Source: Desulfosporosinus hippei DSM 8344 (lineage in GTDB: Bacteria; Bacillota; Desulfitobacteriia; Desulfitobacteriales; Desulfitobacteriaceae). From it: a stretch of DNA of 64,000 bases. Location: NCBI RefSeq assembly GCF_900100785.1, contig NZ_FNCP01000012.1:82525-146524 (forward strand). Direction: 5' to 3'. Of the stretch, positions 24,555-32,977 are shown one piece after another (the first letter of the stretch is position 1; each line of letters begins with the position of its first letter). The position numbers were made by a program, and so were the translations under genes. The notes below the pieces were generated by a model. That model made no database searches, had not been told where the DNA came from, and worked only from the letters and a program-made list of their open reading frames with translations.

Positions 24555-26348
24555 TTACATTCCTAGTTTTGTCAGGCACTCAGGGGTAGGCACACCTGCT
24601 TCGTCCCAGCCACGCTCAGCGTAGTACTTAGGCAGAAGCTCTGCCAATTTGAGGACTTGGCCTTTGGAAGGACCATCTACAATTGGGTCTTGTATTAAAC
24701 GTTTCGGGAGGGTGTCCTCAGCAGCAGAGTATCCGACGCGCAAATTATGCAAGCGTTCATTATTCCAGATTCGTTCTCCACAAGCTAAGAGTTCTTCATC
24801 TGTATAATTGGCACCTGTCACTGCATTTACAAGGGCAGCATAATCCGAAAGACCTAAGGCAAAGGAGGAGAATAAACATAGTCCCAGGGAGTCGATAACA
24901 GCTGTAAGGTCTTGGAATATCTTAACCCAAGTTGCTTTTCCCTCTAATGAAGTACGGTCAAGCTTCTCTGGTAATCCTAAAATTTCCGGAGAAATCATAT
25001 ACCCACGAACATGACAGCCCCCACGATTACTGGTAGCAAATTGAAGTCCCTGACCTTGTACTCCCCTTGGATCATAGGCTGGAATTTCTAACTTTTTGAC
25101 AGTCATGGACAGTTCAGGAGCACCATAGCTTTCAGCTAAACGATAAGAACCTAAAGCCATTTTAGCCCCTAAGCCTTCAGCATAGCCAATTTTGCGAACC
25201 CACTCAACCATTCCCGCAGCATTGCCGAACTCAAGGGGTGTACCATCAAGTTCTTCAGGCTTAATATAGCCTCTCTGCACTAATTCCATACCGGCAGCAA
25301 TTGTAGCTCCAACGGAAATTGTGTCTAAACCTAATTTGTTACACAAATCATTGGCTTTATGAATTGCATCAAAGTCGTGAATACCTGAGTTCGAACCGAA
25401 TACCCACACTGTTTCGTACTCCGGACCGGCACCTTCGCCGCCCTCCCATTTGCTATAACGTCCACAGGCAATGGGACAGCGATAGCAAGGGTCTTTTTTA
25501 ATCAAATGATTTGCAGTCATGGTTTCACCACTGATTAAATCCGCCTCAGAATCATAGGATTCCTGGAAGTTCTTAACCGGATAAATACCACTTTCATTGA
25601 TAATATTAACAAGAACTGCCGTTCCATAAGTGGGAAGTCCTTGACCTGTTACACCATTTTCTCTAAGTTTGCCCAAGGCTGAGCTTAAGACAGTTTTCAT
25701 TACATCCGGATTGGCATTTTCTACTTTACCCGTTCCACGAACCAAAATTGCCTTAACATTTTTGGAACCCATAACAGCACCAACGCCACTGCGTCCTGCA
25801 GCTCTGTAAAGATCGTTCATGACAGCAGATATTAATGAAAGGTTCTCACCGGCAGGACCTATGGATAAGACTTTAACCTTGTCATCTCCAAATTCCTTTT
25901 TTAAGGTATCAGTTGTGGCATAGACATCTTTGCCCCAAACGTGAGCCGCATCCTTAATCTCTACTACATCATCATGAATGCTTAGATAAACGGGCCGGTC
26001 AGCCTTGCCTTCTAAGATGACCATATCATAACCGGCAAATTTCATATGAGCGCCCCATTGTCCTCCTGAGTTTGAAGAGGCCACTACACCATTTAAGGGA
26101 GACTTTGTCACTACTACATAACGACCTGAAGTTGGAGCATTGGTTCCTGTAAGAGCACCGGCAGCAATAAATATCTTGTTCTCAGGAGAAAGGGCATCAA
26201 CGTCTGAAGCTACCTCATCTGTAAACATTTTCCCGGCAAGACCACGTCCACTTAAATACTTCTTTGCAAGTTCCATGTTTAAAGGTTCAGTACTGATTTT
26301 TCCTTCCGTGAGATTAACACGTAATATTTTTCCGATATACCCACCCAT
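24555..26348 (-). CDS. aor: Aldehyde:ferredoxin oxidoreductase (tungsten enzyme)
   Basis: 597 residues, the usual AOR length. The N-terminal MGGYIGKILRVNLTEGKIST, the [4Fe-4S] ligands in DPCYRCPIACGRYSKW (C-x2-C-x3-C near residue 290) and the fourth cysteine in DSLGLCLFSS near residue 492 are all present, with the pterin-contact GPEYETVWVFGSNSG. It oxidises aldehydes to acids with ferredoxin, reversibly, in the cytosol, using a bis-pterin tungsten centre. tupABC, two MoeA proteins, and MoaD/ThiF next to it fit tungsten supply. A near-consensus sigma-54 promoter lies 100 bases upstream. Confidence 0.94.
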   Translation of the reverse strand: MGGYIGKILRVNLTEGKISTEPLNMELAKKYLSGRGLAGKMFTDEVASDVDALSPENKIFIAAGALTGTNAPTSGRYVVVTKSPLNGVVASSNSGGQWGAHMKFAGYDMVILEGKADRPVYLSIHDDVVEIKDAAHVWGKDVYATTDTLKKEFGDDKVKVLSIGPAGENLSLISAVMNDLYRAAGRSGVGAVMGSKNVKAILVRGTGKVENANPDVMKTVLSSALGKLRENGVTGQGLPTYGTAVLVNIINESGIYPVKNFQESYDSEADLISGETMTANHLIKKDPCYRCPIACGRYSKWEGGEGAGPEYETVWVFGSNSGIHDFDAIHKANDLCNKLGLDTISVGATIAAGMELVQRGYIKPEELDGTPLEFGNAAGMVEWVRKIGYAEGLGAKMALGSYRLAESYGAPELSMTVKKLEIPAYDPRGVQGQGLQFATSNRGGCHVRGYMISPEILGLPEKLDRTSLEGKATWVKIFQDLTAVIDSLGLCLFSSFALGLSDYAALVNAVTGANYTDEELLACGERIWNNERLHNLRVGYSAAEDTLPKRLIQDPIVDGPSKGQVLKLAELLPKYYAERGWDEAGVPTPECLTKLGM

Positions 26349-26449
26349 GAATCTTCCTCCTCGTAAATTTTATTCTTCTTCTTTACATCCCCAGATGGTT
26401 GAATCTTATAAACTACCCGTCCACTATGGGATCTTAATCATAATTATAT

Positions 26450-26465
26450 AGCAATTAATGTGCCA
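26450..26465 (-). promoter_or_regulatory. Sigma-54 (-24/-12) promoter of aor
   Basis: On the minus strand TGGCACATTAATTGCT contains the exact TGGCAC-N5-TTGC consensus, about 100 bases before the aor ATG. Confidence 0.88.
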
Positions 26466-26653
26466 TATGTTAAAAACTTTTAAATAAAAACAAATATTCT
26501 AATACATCGAATTGTTCCAATTAAAAACTAACTATATTAAACTAAATCAAACTAAACCAAACAACATTTAATTGATATAAAATTACACAAATTTTATTTA
26601 AAACTTCAGTTATTACTATTTGCTCCGCATCCGTGCATTTTGTGTGCAAGTTA

Positions 26654-26670
26654 TGTTCCATTATTGAACA
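26654..26670. promoter_or_regulatory. Activator-binding palindrome TGTTC-N7-GAACA (site 1)
   Basis: TGTTCCATTATTGAACA, perfect 5-base arms. It is about 190 bases upstream of the aor -24 box and about 30 bases upstream of the activator's own -35 box. The same element occurs before the paralogous activator (43377). Confidence 0.7.
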
Positions 26671-26699
26671 CTTGTCGAAAGTTGTTTTCTCTAATCTTG

Positions 26700-26728
26700 T
26701 TGTTTGATTAAAACAGATATGTTATTCT
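26700..26728 (+). promoter_or_regulatory. Sigma-A promoter of sigma-54 activator 1
   Basis: TTGTTT, 17 bases, TATTCT. The region from -35 to about +15 is conserved almost base for base before activator 2. Confidence 0.6.
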
Positions 26729-26774
26729 GTCAATTGTAAGGACAATATTCCGAGAGAGGGAGGCAAAAAGAGTC

Positions 26775-28661
26775 ATGGATAATCAGTGGAAGCGTTTTAT
26801 TAAAGGCGAAAGTGTTGAGTCGGAAGTAACTCCTACCATTTATCGATCTTGGCAGAGAAGCTTAGATTATCATGTAGATCACACGCTAGTTTCTAACCAG
26901 GACATTCTGACAACATCCCGCCTCAGCGAGCGCCGTGACTCTCAAGAATCCTTGATCCGAGCTAGTGAGCCTGTTTTGCCTTATATATTTAATTTATTGG
27001 GAAGCACAAATTATACGGTTTTGTTGGGTGATAATGATGGTTACATTATTGAAGCCGTTGGAGACACGCACTTTATGAGCAAGGCTCAAAAAGTTAATTT
27101 AAGTCCCGGAGCCAGCTGGCGTGAAGAAATTCGAGGGACTAATGCCATTGGAACTGCCTTACGAGACAATTCTCCCATATCGGTTTTTGGGTGGGAGCAC
27201 TTCGTTCACGATAATCATTTTTTGGCCTGTTGGGCTGCCCCAATCCAAAACAGTCAAGGTATCCCCCTTGGAGTTATAGATATAAGCGGCGAAGCTAATC
27301 CGGATCGCCAAAAGATATTGAACATCGCTATGATGGGCGCAAGTATGATCGAGAAAAACTTACGACTTTTTGAGTTGGAAAACCAATTGAAGTTTTACCA
27401 AGAAGGTTCGAAGTTAGCTTCTTCATTGTTACAACAAGGATTTCTGGCCATTGACCACAATGGCATCATAACTAACATCAATGCTTACGGGGCAGGATTG
27501 CTTGGCCGCAGACAAGAAGAAATCATAGGACAACACGCAGGAGATGTTTTTAGCACTCCAAAAGGATGGATGTTAAATGGACACTCATTGAATCTCCATT
27601 TAAAAGATCGTTCAGGTAAAGAAATTACCTCTCACCTAAATCAAGTTGTCAATAACTCCGGAAAAACATTGGGTGCCGTAGGAACTCTAAACATCTCTAA
27701 AGCAACTTCTCTATCTAATACAATGTGGATTGGGAATAGCGTTCTATCGCAACGAATGCTGGCACGAGTTTCTAAAATTGCTTCCACCCGCTCTTCTGTG
27801 CTTATTAATGGAGAGAGTGGAACAGGTAAGGAAATAATTTCCCGTACAATCCATCAACTCAGCTCTCGAAGCGAAGGACCCTTTGTCGCCTTGAATTGCG
27901 CCTCACTTCCTGCCACACTTATAGAAAGTGAATTGTTTGGTTATGTTGATGGTGCTTTCACGGGAGCACGCCGTGGTGGAAAGCCCGGCAAATTTGAATT
28001 AGCTAATAACGGGACAATATTCCTTGATGAAATTGGAGATATGCCCTTGAATGTTCAAGTAGCACTTCTTCGAGTGCTTCAAGAAAAGGAAGTTTCTCGG
28101 ATTGGGGATACAAAAGCTTTAAAAATAGATGTTCGTGTCATTGCTGCTACTCATAAGGATCTCTCCGCCCTAGTAACTGAGGAAAAATTCCGCTTAGATT
28201 TATACTATCGCCTTAAAGTCATTACTTTAGAATTACCTCCCCTCCGGGAACGTACAGAGGATATTCCTGACTTAGTTCGTTATTTTATTGACAAAACATG
28301 TAATTCCCTGGAACTTCCGCTGCTGGGAATCCAAGAAGAAGTCTTTTCATATCTATCCTCCCATTCCTGGCCTGGTAATGTCCGAGAATTAGAGAATTGT
28401 ATTGAAAGCATGGTTGCTTTAGCAGAAGGTCCCGTTCTAACCGTTGAAGATTTACCGGATGAAATTCGGCAGTCCGGGAAAAACAAATCAGTAACCAAAG
28501 CCGAAGCCGAACCCGAACCCCTGCTTAATCAACAAACTAAACAGGCTATTCTTTACGCCCTTAACCAAACTAACGGGAAGATAGCTCCAGCCGCTAAGCT
28601 CCTTGGCATCGGGAGAAATACTCTCTATCGGAAGATGAAAGATCTGGGTGTTAATATTTAG
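26775..28661 (+). CDS. Sigma-54-dependent activator, AcoR-like (GAF-PAS-AAA+-Fis), copy 1
   Basis: 628 residues. A GAF-like sensory part (about 50-190), a PAS domain (about 215-300), an AAA+ domain with Walker A GESGTGKE near 346, the sigma-54-contact loop GAFTGARRGG near 392 and Walker B IFLDEIGD near 415, and a Fis-type HTH at the end (NGKIAPAAKLLGIGRNTLYR). It lacks a receiver domain, so it senses a small molecule directly, as AcoR does. It is divergent from aor and the region between carries a sigma-54 promoter and a palindrome, so aor is its likely target. The signal may be an alcohol or aldehyde; that is inference. Confidence 0.93.
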   Translation: MDNQWKRFIKGESVESEVTPTIYRSWQRSLDYHVDHTLVSNQDILTTSRLSERRDSQESLIRASEPVLPYIFNLLGSTNYTVLLGDNDGYIIEAVGDTHFMSKAQKVNLSPGASWREEIRGTNAIGTALRDNSPISVFGWEHFVHDNHFLACWAAPIQNSQGIPLGVIDISGEANPDRQKILNIAMMGASMIEKNLRLFELENQLKFYQEGSKLASSLLQQGFLAIDHNGIITNINAYGAGLLGRRQEEIIGQHAGDVFSTPKGWMLNGHSLNLHLKDRSGKEITSHLNQVVNNSGKTLGAVGTLNISKATSLSNTMWIGNSVLSQRMLARVSKIASTRSSVLINGESGTGKEIISRTIHQLSSRSEGPFVALNCASLPATLIESELFGYVDGAFTGARRGGKPGKFELANNGTIFLDEIGDMPLNVQVALLRVLQEKEVSRIGDTKALKIDVRVIAATHKDLSALVTEEKFRLDLYYRLKVITLELPPLRERTEDIPDLVRYFIDKTCNSLELPLLGIQEEVFSYLSSHSWPGNVRELENCIESMVALAEGPVLTVEDLPDEIRQSGKNKSVTKAEAEPEPLLNQQTKQAILYALNQTNGKIAPAAKLLGIGRNTLYRKMKDLGVNI

Positions 28662-28670
28662 CACGGCATG

Positions 28671-28724
28671 TAAAGGGGGTAGATCCTTTAACACAATAAT
28701 TGTGTTAAAGGATCTACCCCTTTA
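28671..28724. repeat. REP-like palindrome between convergent genes
   Basis: AAAGGGG...CCCCTTT ends with inner arms GATCCTTTAACACAA and TTGTGTTAAAGGATC around TAA. It shares the TTTAACACA core with the palindrome at 17195. It lies between two convergent genes and may terminate both, although no T-run is present. Confidence 0.7.
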
Positions 28725-28770
28725 CCCGTGTGTGAGAGGCGGTCCAGCTTTCGTGCCCCTTTAATAATCT

Positions 28771-29385
28771 TTAGAGAGATTCAGGTGACAGCATATAGTT
28801 TAAATAGTTCAAGCGATATTCTGAACCCTCTTTGCTGATTAGATTAACACATCCGTAACTTTGCTCAAAACGAAAGAGGTTTTCTAAGGGCATACCCAGT
28901 ACATGGCACAATATTACTCTATTTACACCTGCATGCCCAACAATTGCGATGGTCGTTTCGTTGGATTTTGGCAGGTTTTTCAGGACAGGAATCACTCTTT
29001 GGTAACAATCAGAGAAACTTTCCCCCCGTGGCGGCGAGTAATTGGTGATATCTTCTCCACGTTCTCGAAATTCCTTAGGATACTTAGTTCTGATCTCCGA
29101 GAAGAGCTGCCCCTCCCAATCCCCCATCCTTATTTCCCGTAATTCCCGGCGAACTATGGGTTTTATTTGATGAACCAACCCAATTATATCGGCAGTTTGT
29201 TGTGCTCTCGCTAAATCGCTGCAGTATATGCTATCGAAGGGTACCCGACTTAACTTCTCCTGTAATATGCTTGCTTGCTGCAGGCCAAGGACACTTAGGG
29301 GCAAGTCCGTTTGACTAATATAGCGTTTCTCTTTACTAAGGCCGATATCCCCGTGCCTAAGTAAATAAATAAATTTTTTACTCAT
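28771..29385 (-). CDS. Histidine phosphatase family protein (phosphoglycerate mutase/CobC-like)
   Basis: A 204-residue enzyme with the phosphorylated histidine in YLLRHGDIGL (residues ~8-17), SDLARAQQTADIIG, REIRMGDWEGQ and the second histidine in IVGHAGVNRVILCHVLG. The family removes phosphate from many small metabolites; CobC-type members act on alpha-ribazole phosphate. It is the last gene of the Mop accessory operon, 27 bases after XdhC copy 2, so a substrate linked to cofactor or nucleotide by-products is possible, but nothing in the sequence fixes it. Confidence 0.87.
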   Translation of the reverse strand: MSKKFIYLLRHGDIGLSKEKRYISQTDLPLSVLGLQQASILQEKLSRVPFDSIYCSDLARAQQTADIIGLVHQIKPIVRRELREIRMGDWEGQLFSEIRTKYPKEFRERGEDITNYSPPRGESFSDCYQRVIPVLKNLPKSNETTIAIVGHAGVNRVILCHVLGMPLENLFRFEQSYGCVNLISKEGSEYRLNYLNYMLSPESL

Positions 29386-29412
29386 GATTCTTTATGCTCA
29401 TTTCAATTCACC

Positions 29413-30510
29413 TTACCTTTGATCCAACTCCCTTTGAACTTTTATGAGCTCGCCGAGAATGCTTACGGCAATTTCTTCAGGGGTTTCCGCCCCGATTTTA
29501 AGGCCGATGGGGGAATACAGCTTTTGCAGCTCTTCTCTGGAAATTCCCTCCTCCTCGAGTTCGGCAAGCAAGGCTTTCACCCTTTTACGACTGCCAATCA
29601 TGCCGATATAAGAAGCTGGCTGATTGACGACTTTACGAAGACAGAGCTTGTCATAGCGATGTCCGCGGGTAATAATCACCACAAAAGTTTGGGGATTGAT
29701 GGTTATCTTATCTATAGCAAGTTCAAACTCATCGCACAGAATCCTATCAGCCGTTGGAAATCGGTAAGCATTGGCAAAGGATAAGCGATCGTCTACCACT
29801 GTAACCTCATACCCTACCATCTTAGCCATGGCCGCCAGGGGGAGGGCAATATGTCCCGCACCTAGAATTAACAGCTGCACCACCGTCTGGGGCGACTCCA
29901 CCAAAAAACGATAGGCTGGTTTCTTAACTGAAGTATCGCAGGGCTCAAGTTCCAAGTCCAAACTCACCAAAACCGGCTGACAGCGTTTAGCCCCGATTTT
30001 GGCATTTTCCAAAGCAATTCGAGTTAACTCTTCTGAGCCTAGATCCCCTTTGATCTCTCCATTGTCTAGGATGACTATTTTTTTTCCTACTAATTTCTGA
30101 TTATGGGCCTCTATAACAGTGACAAGAACAGGTTTAGCCTTTTCTAAGTCAGTCAAATACTCCTGCATGATTTCCAGGTGTTCCTCCGGACTATAGGGAC
30201 CGAGATAATCAATGAATAATCCCATAATCCCTCCACAAACCATACCCTCATCTGAGGCCAGGTCTGCAGTCATATTAAGGTAGTGTATCTTCGAGGTATG
30301 AGCAGCGATAACATTAAGAGCTTCTGTTCTTCCCTCTGCTTCCCCACATCCGCCGCCAATGGTTCCTAGGGTTGTTCCATCAGCAAAAACCAACATTTTT
30401 GCTCCTGGCTTACGGGGAGTTGAGCCTAATACGTTGGTTACTGTAATCAGTGCTGCTTCCATTGTTTCTGCGATGGCCTTTTTAAGGCCAAGAATTATTT
30501 CCTTATCCAT
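29413..30510 (-). CDS. XdhC/CoxI-family molybdoenzyme maturation protein, copy 2
   Basis: 365 residues, domain order as in copy 1: ALITVTNVLGSTPRKPGAKM and GTIGGGCGEAEGR, then LLILGAGHIALPLAAMAKMV and MIGSRKRVKALLAELEEEGI. Its ATG overlaps the stop of the MocA-HD gene by one base (TAATG), so the two are coupled. Position in the mop operon makes it the likely sulfuration/insertion chaperone for Mop. Functionally it should differ little from copy 1; the two copies may serve different enzymes or conditions. Confidence 0.93.
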   Translation of the reverse strand: MDKEIILGLKKAIAETMEAALITVTNVLGSTPRKPGAKMLVFADGTTLGTIGGGCGEAEGRTEALNVIAAHTSKIHYLNMTADLASDEGMVCGGIMGLFIDYLGPYSPEEHLEIMQEYLTDLEKAKPVLVTVIEAHNQKLVGKKIVILDNGEIKGDLGSEELTRIALENAKIGAKRCQPVLVSLDLELEPCDTSVKKPAYRFLVESPQTVVQLLILGAGHIALPLAAMAKMVGYEVTVVDDRLSFANAYRFPTADRILCDEFELAIDKITINPQTFVVIITRGHRYDKLCLRKVVNQPASYIGMIGSRKRVKALLAELEEEGISREELQKLYSPIGLKIGAETPEEIAVSILGELIKVQRELDQR

Positions 30511-31631
30511 TAGCCCTTTCCTCCTAGCTCAACTTTCCATATGTCCGGCAATGGCATCTTAACGATCTCTTCAATTTTGCCCTGGATTTTTTCTGCGTTG
30601 CTAAGTCTGAGGATAATCTTACTGGACACCTCAACATTGTTCTTGTACTTTTCCAAGAGTCCGGAGAATCTAGCCTGGAGTGAAATAATTTGATCCTCTT
30701 GGACAAGTTTATCTGCCAAATAGACGATTTCCGTTTCAGTTAAAGATTGGTCAGTTGATCCCAAATATATATCCATGTGTTCGGCGACAATTTGAGCCAC
30801 TTGCGGATATTTGCAAAGCATTTTGGCACCCACACAGGCATGGTCGGCTTCCCCTTTGGCTAAGTCATGCAGCAGAGCGGCTGCCTTGATAAGTTCCAAG
30901 TTCAACGGGCATCCACACCTAACTAAATAACTTCCCAGGACACTACTTACCTGTGCTACCTGCTGGCAATGATTTACCACCTGTGGAGAAGTGTTAGAAC
31001 TTTTCAGGATAGCGTAACACTCTTTTTCCGAAGGTATCTGGGAATGCCCGCAATAGTTCAGCATTTCTAGATAGTCTTCCGGCGTGTCCATATCCAGCAG
31101 AATTCCGGGGTCTTCCACCTCGACCTCCAAAGCGTCCTGTTCATATTGTTCTAAGAAAGCCTTCATTCCCCCCGGTTTATCCCAAGACATTACTTCTTTC
31201 CCATAGCGGCAGGAAATTAGAGGAGGGTGCCCCCTAGTGCCTTGATAAGTTGGGTAGATAATACCGAATCTTGTGGTCAAGAAGGTACTCTGCAGCTTCT
31301 TGATACTGTCCGGCCTGATGATTGGATTATCGACGGGTAGCAGAAAAAATCCTTGCACCTCCGGTGACAAGCTTTTAACTCCGGCCGTCACTGAAGAGAA
31401 CATACCCTCGGAAAAATTCGGGTTGACAATTGTCTGAACTTCCAGTTTCTCTAAAATAGGATACATTTCGTTGGCTCGATGCCCCACTACCACGCGAATA
31501 TCCCTTATCCCGCCCTTTAAGAAGCTTTCCACAGCTTTTTCTAAGACTGTGCCCTCGCCTAAAGATAAAAGGGGTTTGAAGTGTTTCATGCGAAAAGAGT
31601 AGCCGGCGGCAACTATGATTGCTGTTAACAA
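30510..31631 (-). CDS. MocA-like nucleotidyltransferase fused to an HD domain
   Basis: 373 residues. Residues 1-~195 form a MobA/MocA NTP transferase: LTAIIVAAGYSFRMKHFKPL, the FLLPVDNPIIRPD metal motif and GHPPLISCRYG. MocA adds CMP to the molybdopterin, giving the dinucleotide used by Mop-type enzymes. From about residue 215 an HD phosphohydrolase domain follows (AALLHDLAKGEADHACVGAKML). I recall the same fusion in the Desulfovibrio Mop locus (DVU_1551 family). The HD half might hydrolyse a nucleotide or regulate cofactor turnover; that is unproven. Confidence 0.88.
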   Translation of the reverse strand: MLTAIIVAAGYSFRMKHFKPLLSLGEGTVLEKAVESFLKGGIRDIRVVVGHRANEMYPILEKLEVQTIVNPNFSEGMFSSVTAGVKSLSPEVQGFFLLPVDNPIIRPDSIKKLQSTFLTTRFGIIYPTYQGTRGHPPLISCRYGKEVMSWDKPGGMKAFLEQYEQDALEVEVEDPGILLDMDTPEDYLEMLNYCGHSQIPSEKECYAILKSSNTSPQVVNHCQQVAQVSSVLGSYLVRCGCPLNLELIKAAALLHDLAKGEADHACVGAKMLCKYPQVAQIVAEHMDIYLGSTDQSLTETEIVYLADKLVQEDQIISLQARFSGLLEKYKNNVEVSSKIILRLSNAEKIQGKIEEIVKMPLPDIWKVELGGKG

Positions 31632-32969
31632 CTAGTCACTCCCTCTCTTGTCCAGAATTTGTCGTTTAGCTGTGCTTTTTCGAACAATTAGTTCTGTGCT
31701 GGAGATGAGCAAAAGCATTACCTTCAGTTGACCCAGCTGTCTGGCATTCCTGATGGCAGAGATTTTGTCTAAGGTGTCACTAAGATCATTCTGGGTTGCC
31801 AAGGAAAAGGAACCCTTCAACTGAACTCTGAGCTGTAAATAGCTTTCCTTTCCCACTCCCCCCTTTGTAAGAGTTACTTCAAAATCCATAACCTTAGGCA
31901 AAGCAAACAAGACCTCGTCAAAGTCCGCCATAGTAAGGCACTCCGTCTCGGTCAGGTAAACCCGCTCTCTGGACTTCAGCAGTTCCAGTCTCTTTAATAC
32001 CGTCCCGCAAACGCAAGGTTCTGGGATAAATCTGGACAAATCACCTGTTCGATAGCGGATCAAAGGCATCCCCCTCCGAGTCAAAGTGGTTAAGACGATC
32101 TCTCCTCGCTGTCCCTCCTCGACAGGCAGCCCGGAGCGGGGATCGATGATTTCGAGATAGAGATCCGCTTCCCTGAGATGGTAACCGCAGAAGCCTTCAC
32201 ATTCTAGGCCTCCTCCCAGTCCCATCTCAGTCATTCCGTAGTGATTAAATACTTTGCAACCCCATGTCTTTTCCAGTTCTTGCGCTATAGCTAGGGGTAC
32301 GTAATCCGTACTTAACAAAACCCTACTCAAGCTCAAAGGGACTGGGCGTCCTTGGGAATCTTTAAAACGGGCCAAGCTCAGGACTTGAGTAGGAATTCCT
32401 ACTAAAGCATTGATCTTATTCTCTTGAATCTGCTCTAAAGTTGACTCCAGATTGCTGACCAGACCATGAACAATCCCTGTTATACCCGCTCTATCTAAAC
32501 CTAAGCGCAGCAAATCTCCGACGCTGCCCGGGGTACCTCCAGGCAGCATTATCAAGACTCTGTCCCCGGGCTTTACCAGGGTTAACATACCATGATGAAA
32601 GAAATCGATGGTTAATTCCTGATCTGCCTCAGTAAAAAACAAGCGTTTGGGTTTGCCGGTTGTGCCCGAACTCTGTAAAGTCACGATTCTGTTGATCTCA
32701 TTTTGAGAGACACAGAGGAAATCCAGAGGATTCTGTCTTAAATCTTCAGGGGTGGTAAAGGGCAACTGTAATAAGTCCTTAAGTGTGCCCATCTCACAAG
32801 CCAGGCCGGAATATAACTGTTTATAAAACTTGCTGTTACTGACAGCCCAAAGAAGAGTCTCCTGCAGCTTCTGCAACTGATAGTTCTCAATTTGGGTTCT
32901 GGTTAAGTTTTTCGCAGAATCTCCGTTGATTTTGCCGCTGATCCAAGGCTCCAGAGAGGTGGTTGCCAT
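31632..32969 (-). CDS. AMP-forming CoA ligase-like protein (phenylacetate-CoA ligase superfamily)
   Basis: About 445 residues from the ATG at 32969 (a TTG two codons earlier is possible). The ATP loop LQSSGTTGKPKRLFF, FNHYGMTEMGLGGG and the MPLIRYRTGDLSRF hinge identify an adenylate-forming enzyme of the PaaK type. It lies between the radical SAM and MocA-HD genes of the Mop operon; the same order is known to me from the Desulfovibrio Mop locus (DVU_1553 family). It would activate a carboxylic acid as acyl-AMP or acyl-CoA; whether this acts on the enzyme's product or on a cofactor intermediate is unknown. Confidence 0.87.
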   Translation of the reverse strand: MATTSLEPWISGKINGDSAKNLTRTQIENYQLQKLQETLLWAVSNSKFYKQLYSGLACEMGTLKDLLQLPFTTPEDLRQNPLDFLCVSQNEINRIVTLQSSGTTGKPKRLFFTEADQELTIDFFHHGMLTLVKPGDRVLIMLPGGTPGSVGDLLRLGLDRAGITGIVHGLVSNLESTLEQIQENKINALVGIPTQVLSLARFKDSQGRPVPLSLSRVLLSTDYVPLAIAQELEKTWGCKVFNHYGMTEMGLGGGLECEGFCGYHLREADLYLEIIDPRSGLPVEEGQRGEIVLTTLTRRGMPLIRYRTGDLSRFIPEPCVCGTVLKRLELLKSRERVYLTETECLTMADFDEVLFALPKVMDFEVTLTKGGVGKESYLQLRVQLKGSFSLATQNDLSDTLDKISAIRNARQLGQLKVMLLLISSTELIVRKSTAKRQILDKRGSD

Positions 32970-32977
32970 AGCCAAAC

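Larger units (their letters stand above)
26349..26774. other. Divergent control region between aor and sigma-54 activator 1
   Basis: 426 AT-rich bases. They hold the aor sigma-54 promoter (26450-26465), the activator palindrome (26654-26670) placed to serve both directions, and the sigma-A promoter of the activator (26700-26728). Confidence 0.7.

Noticed and set aside
28671..28724. Called as a classical terminator
   Set aside because: No T-run on either side and the inner sequence matches another repeat, so it is listed as a repeat.
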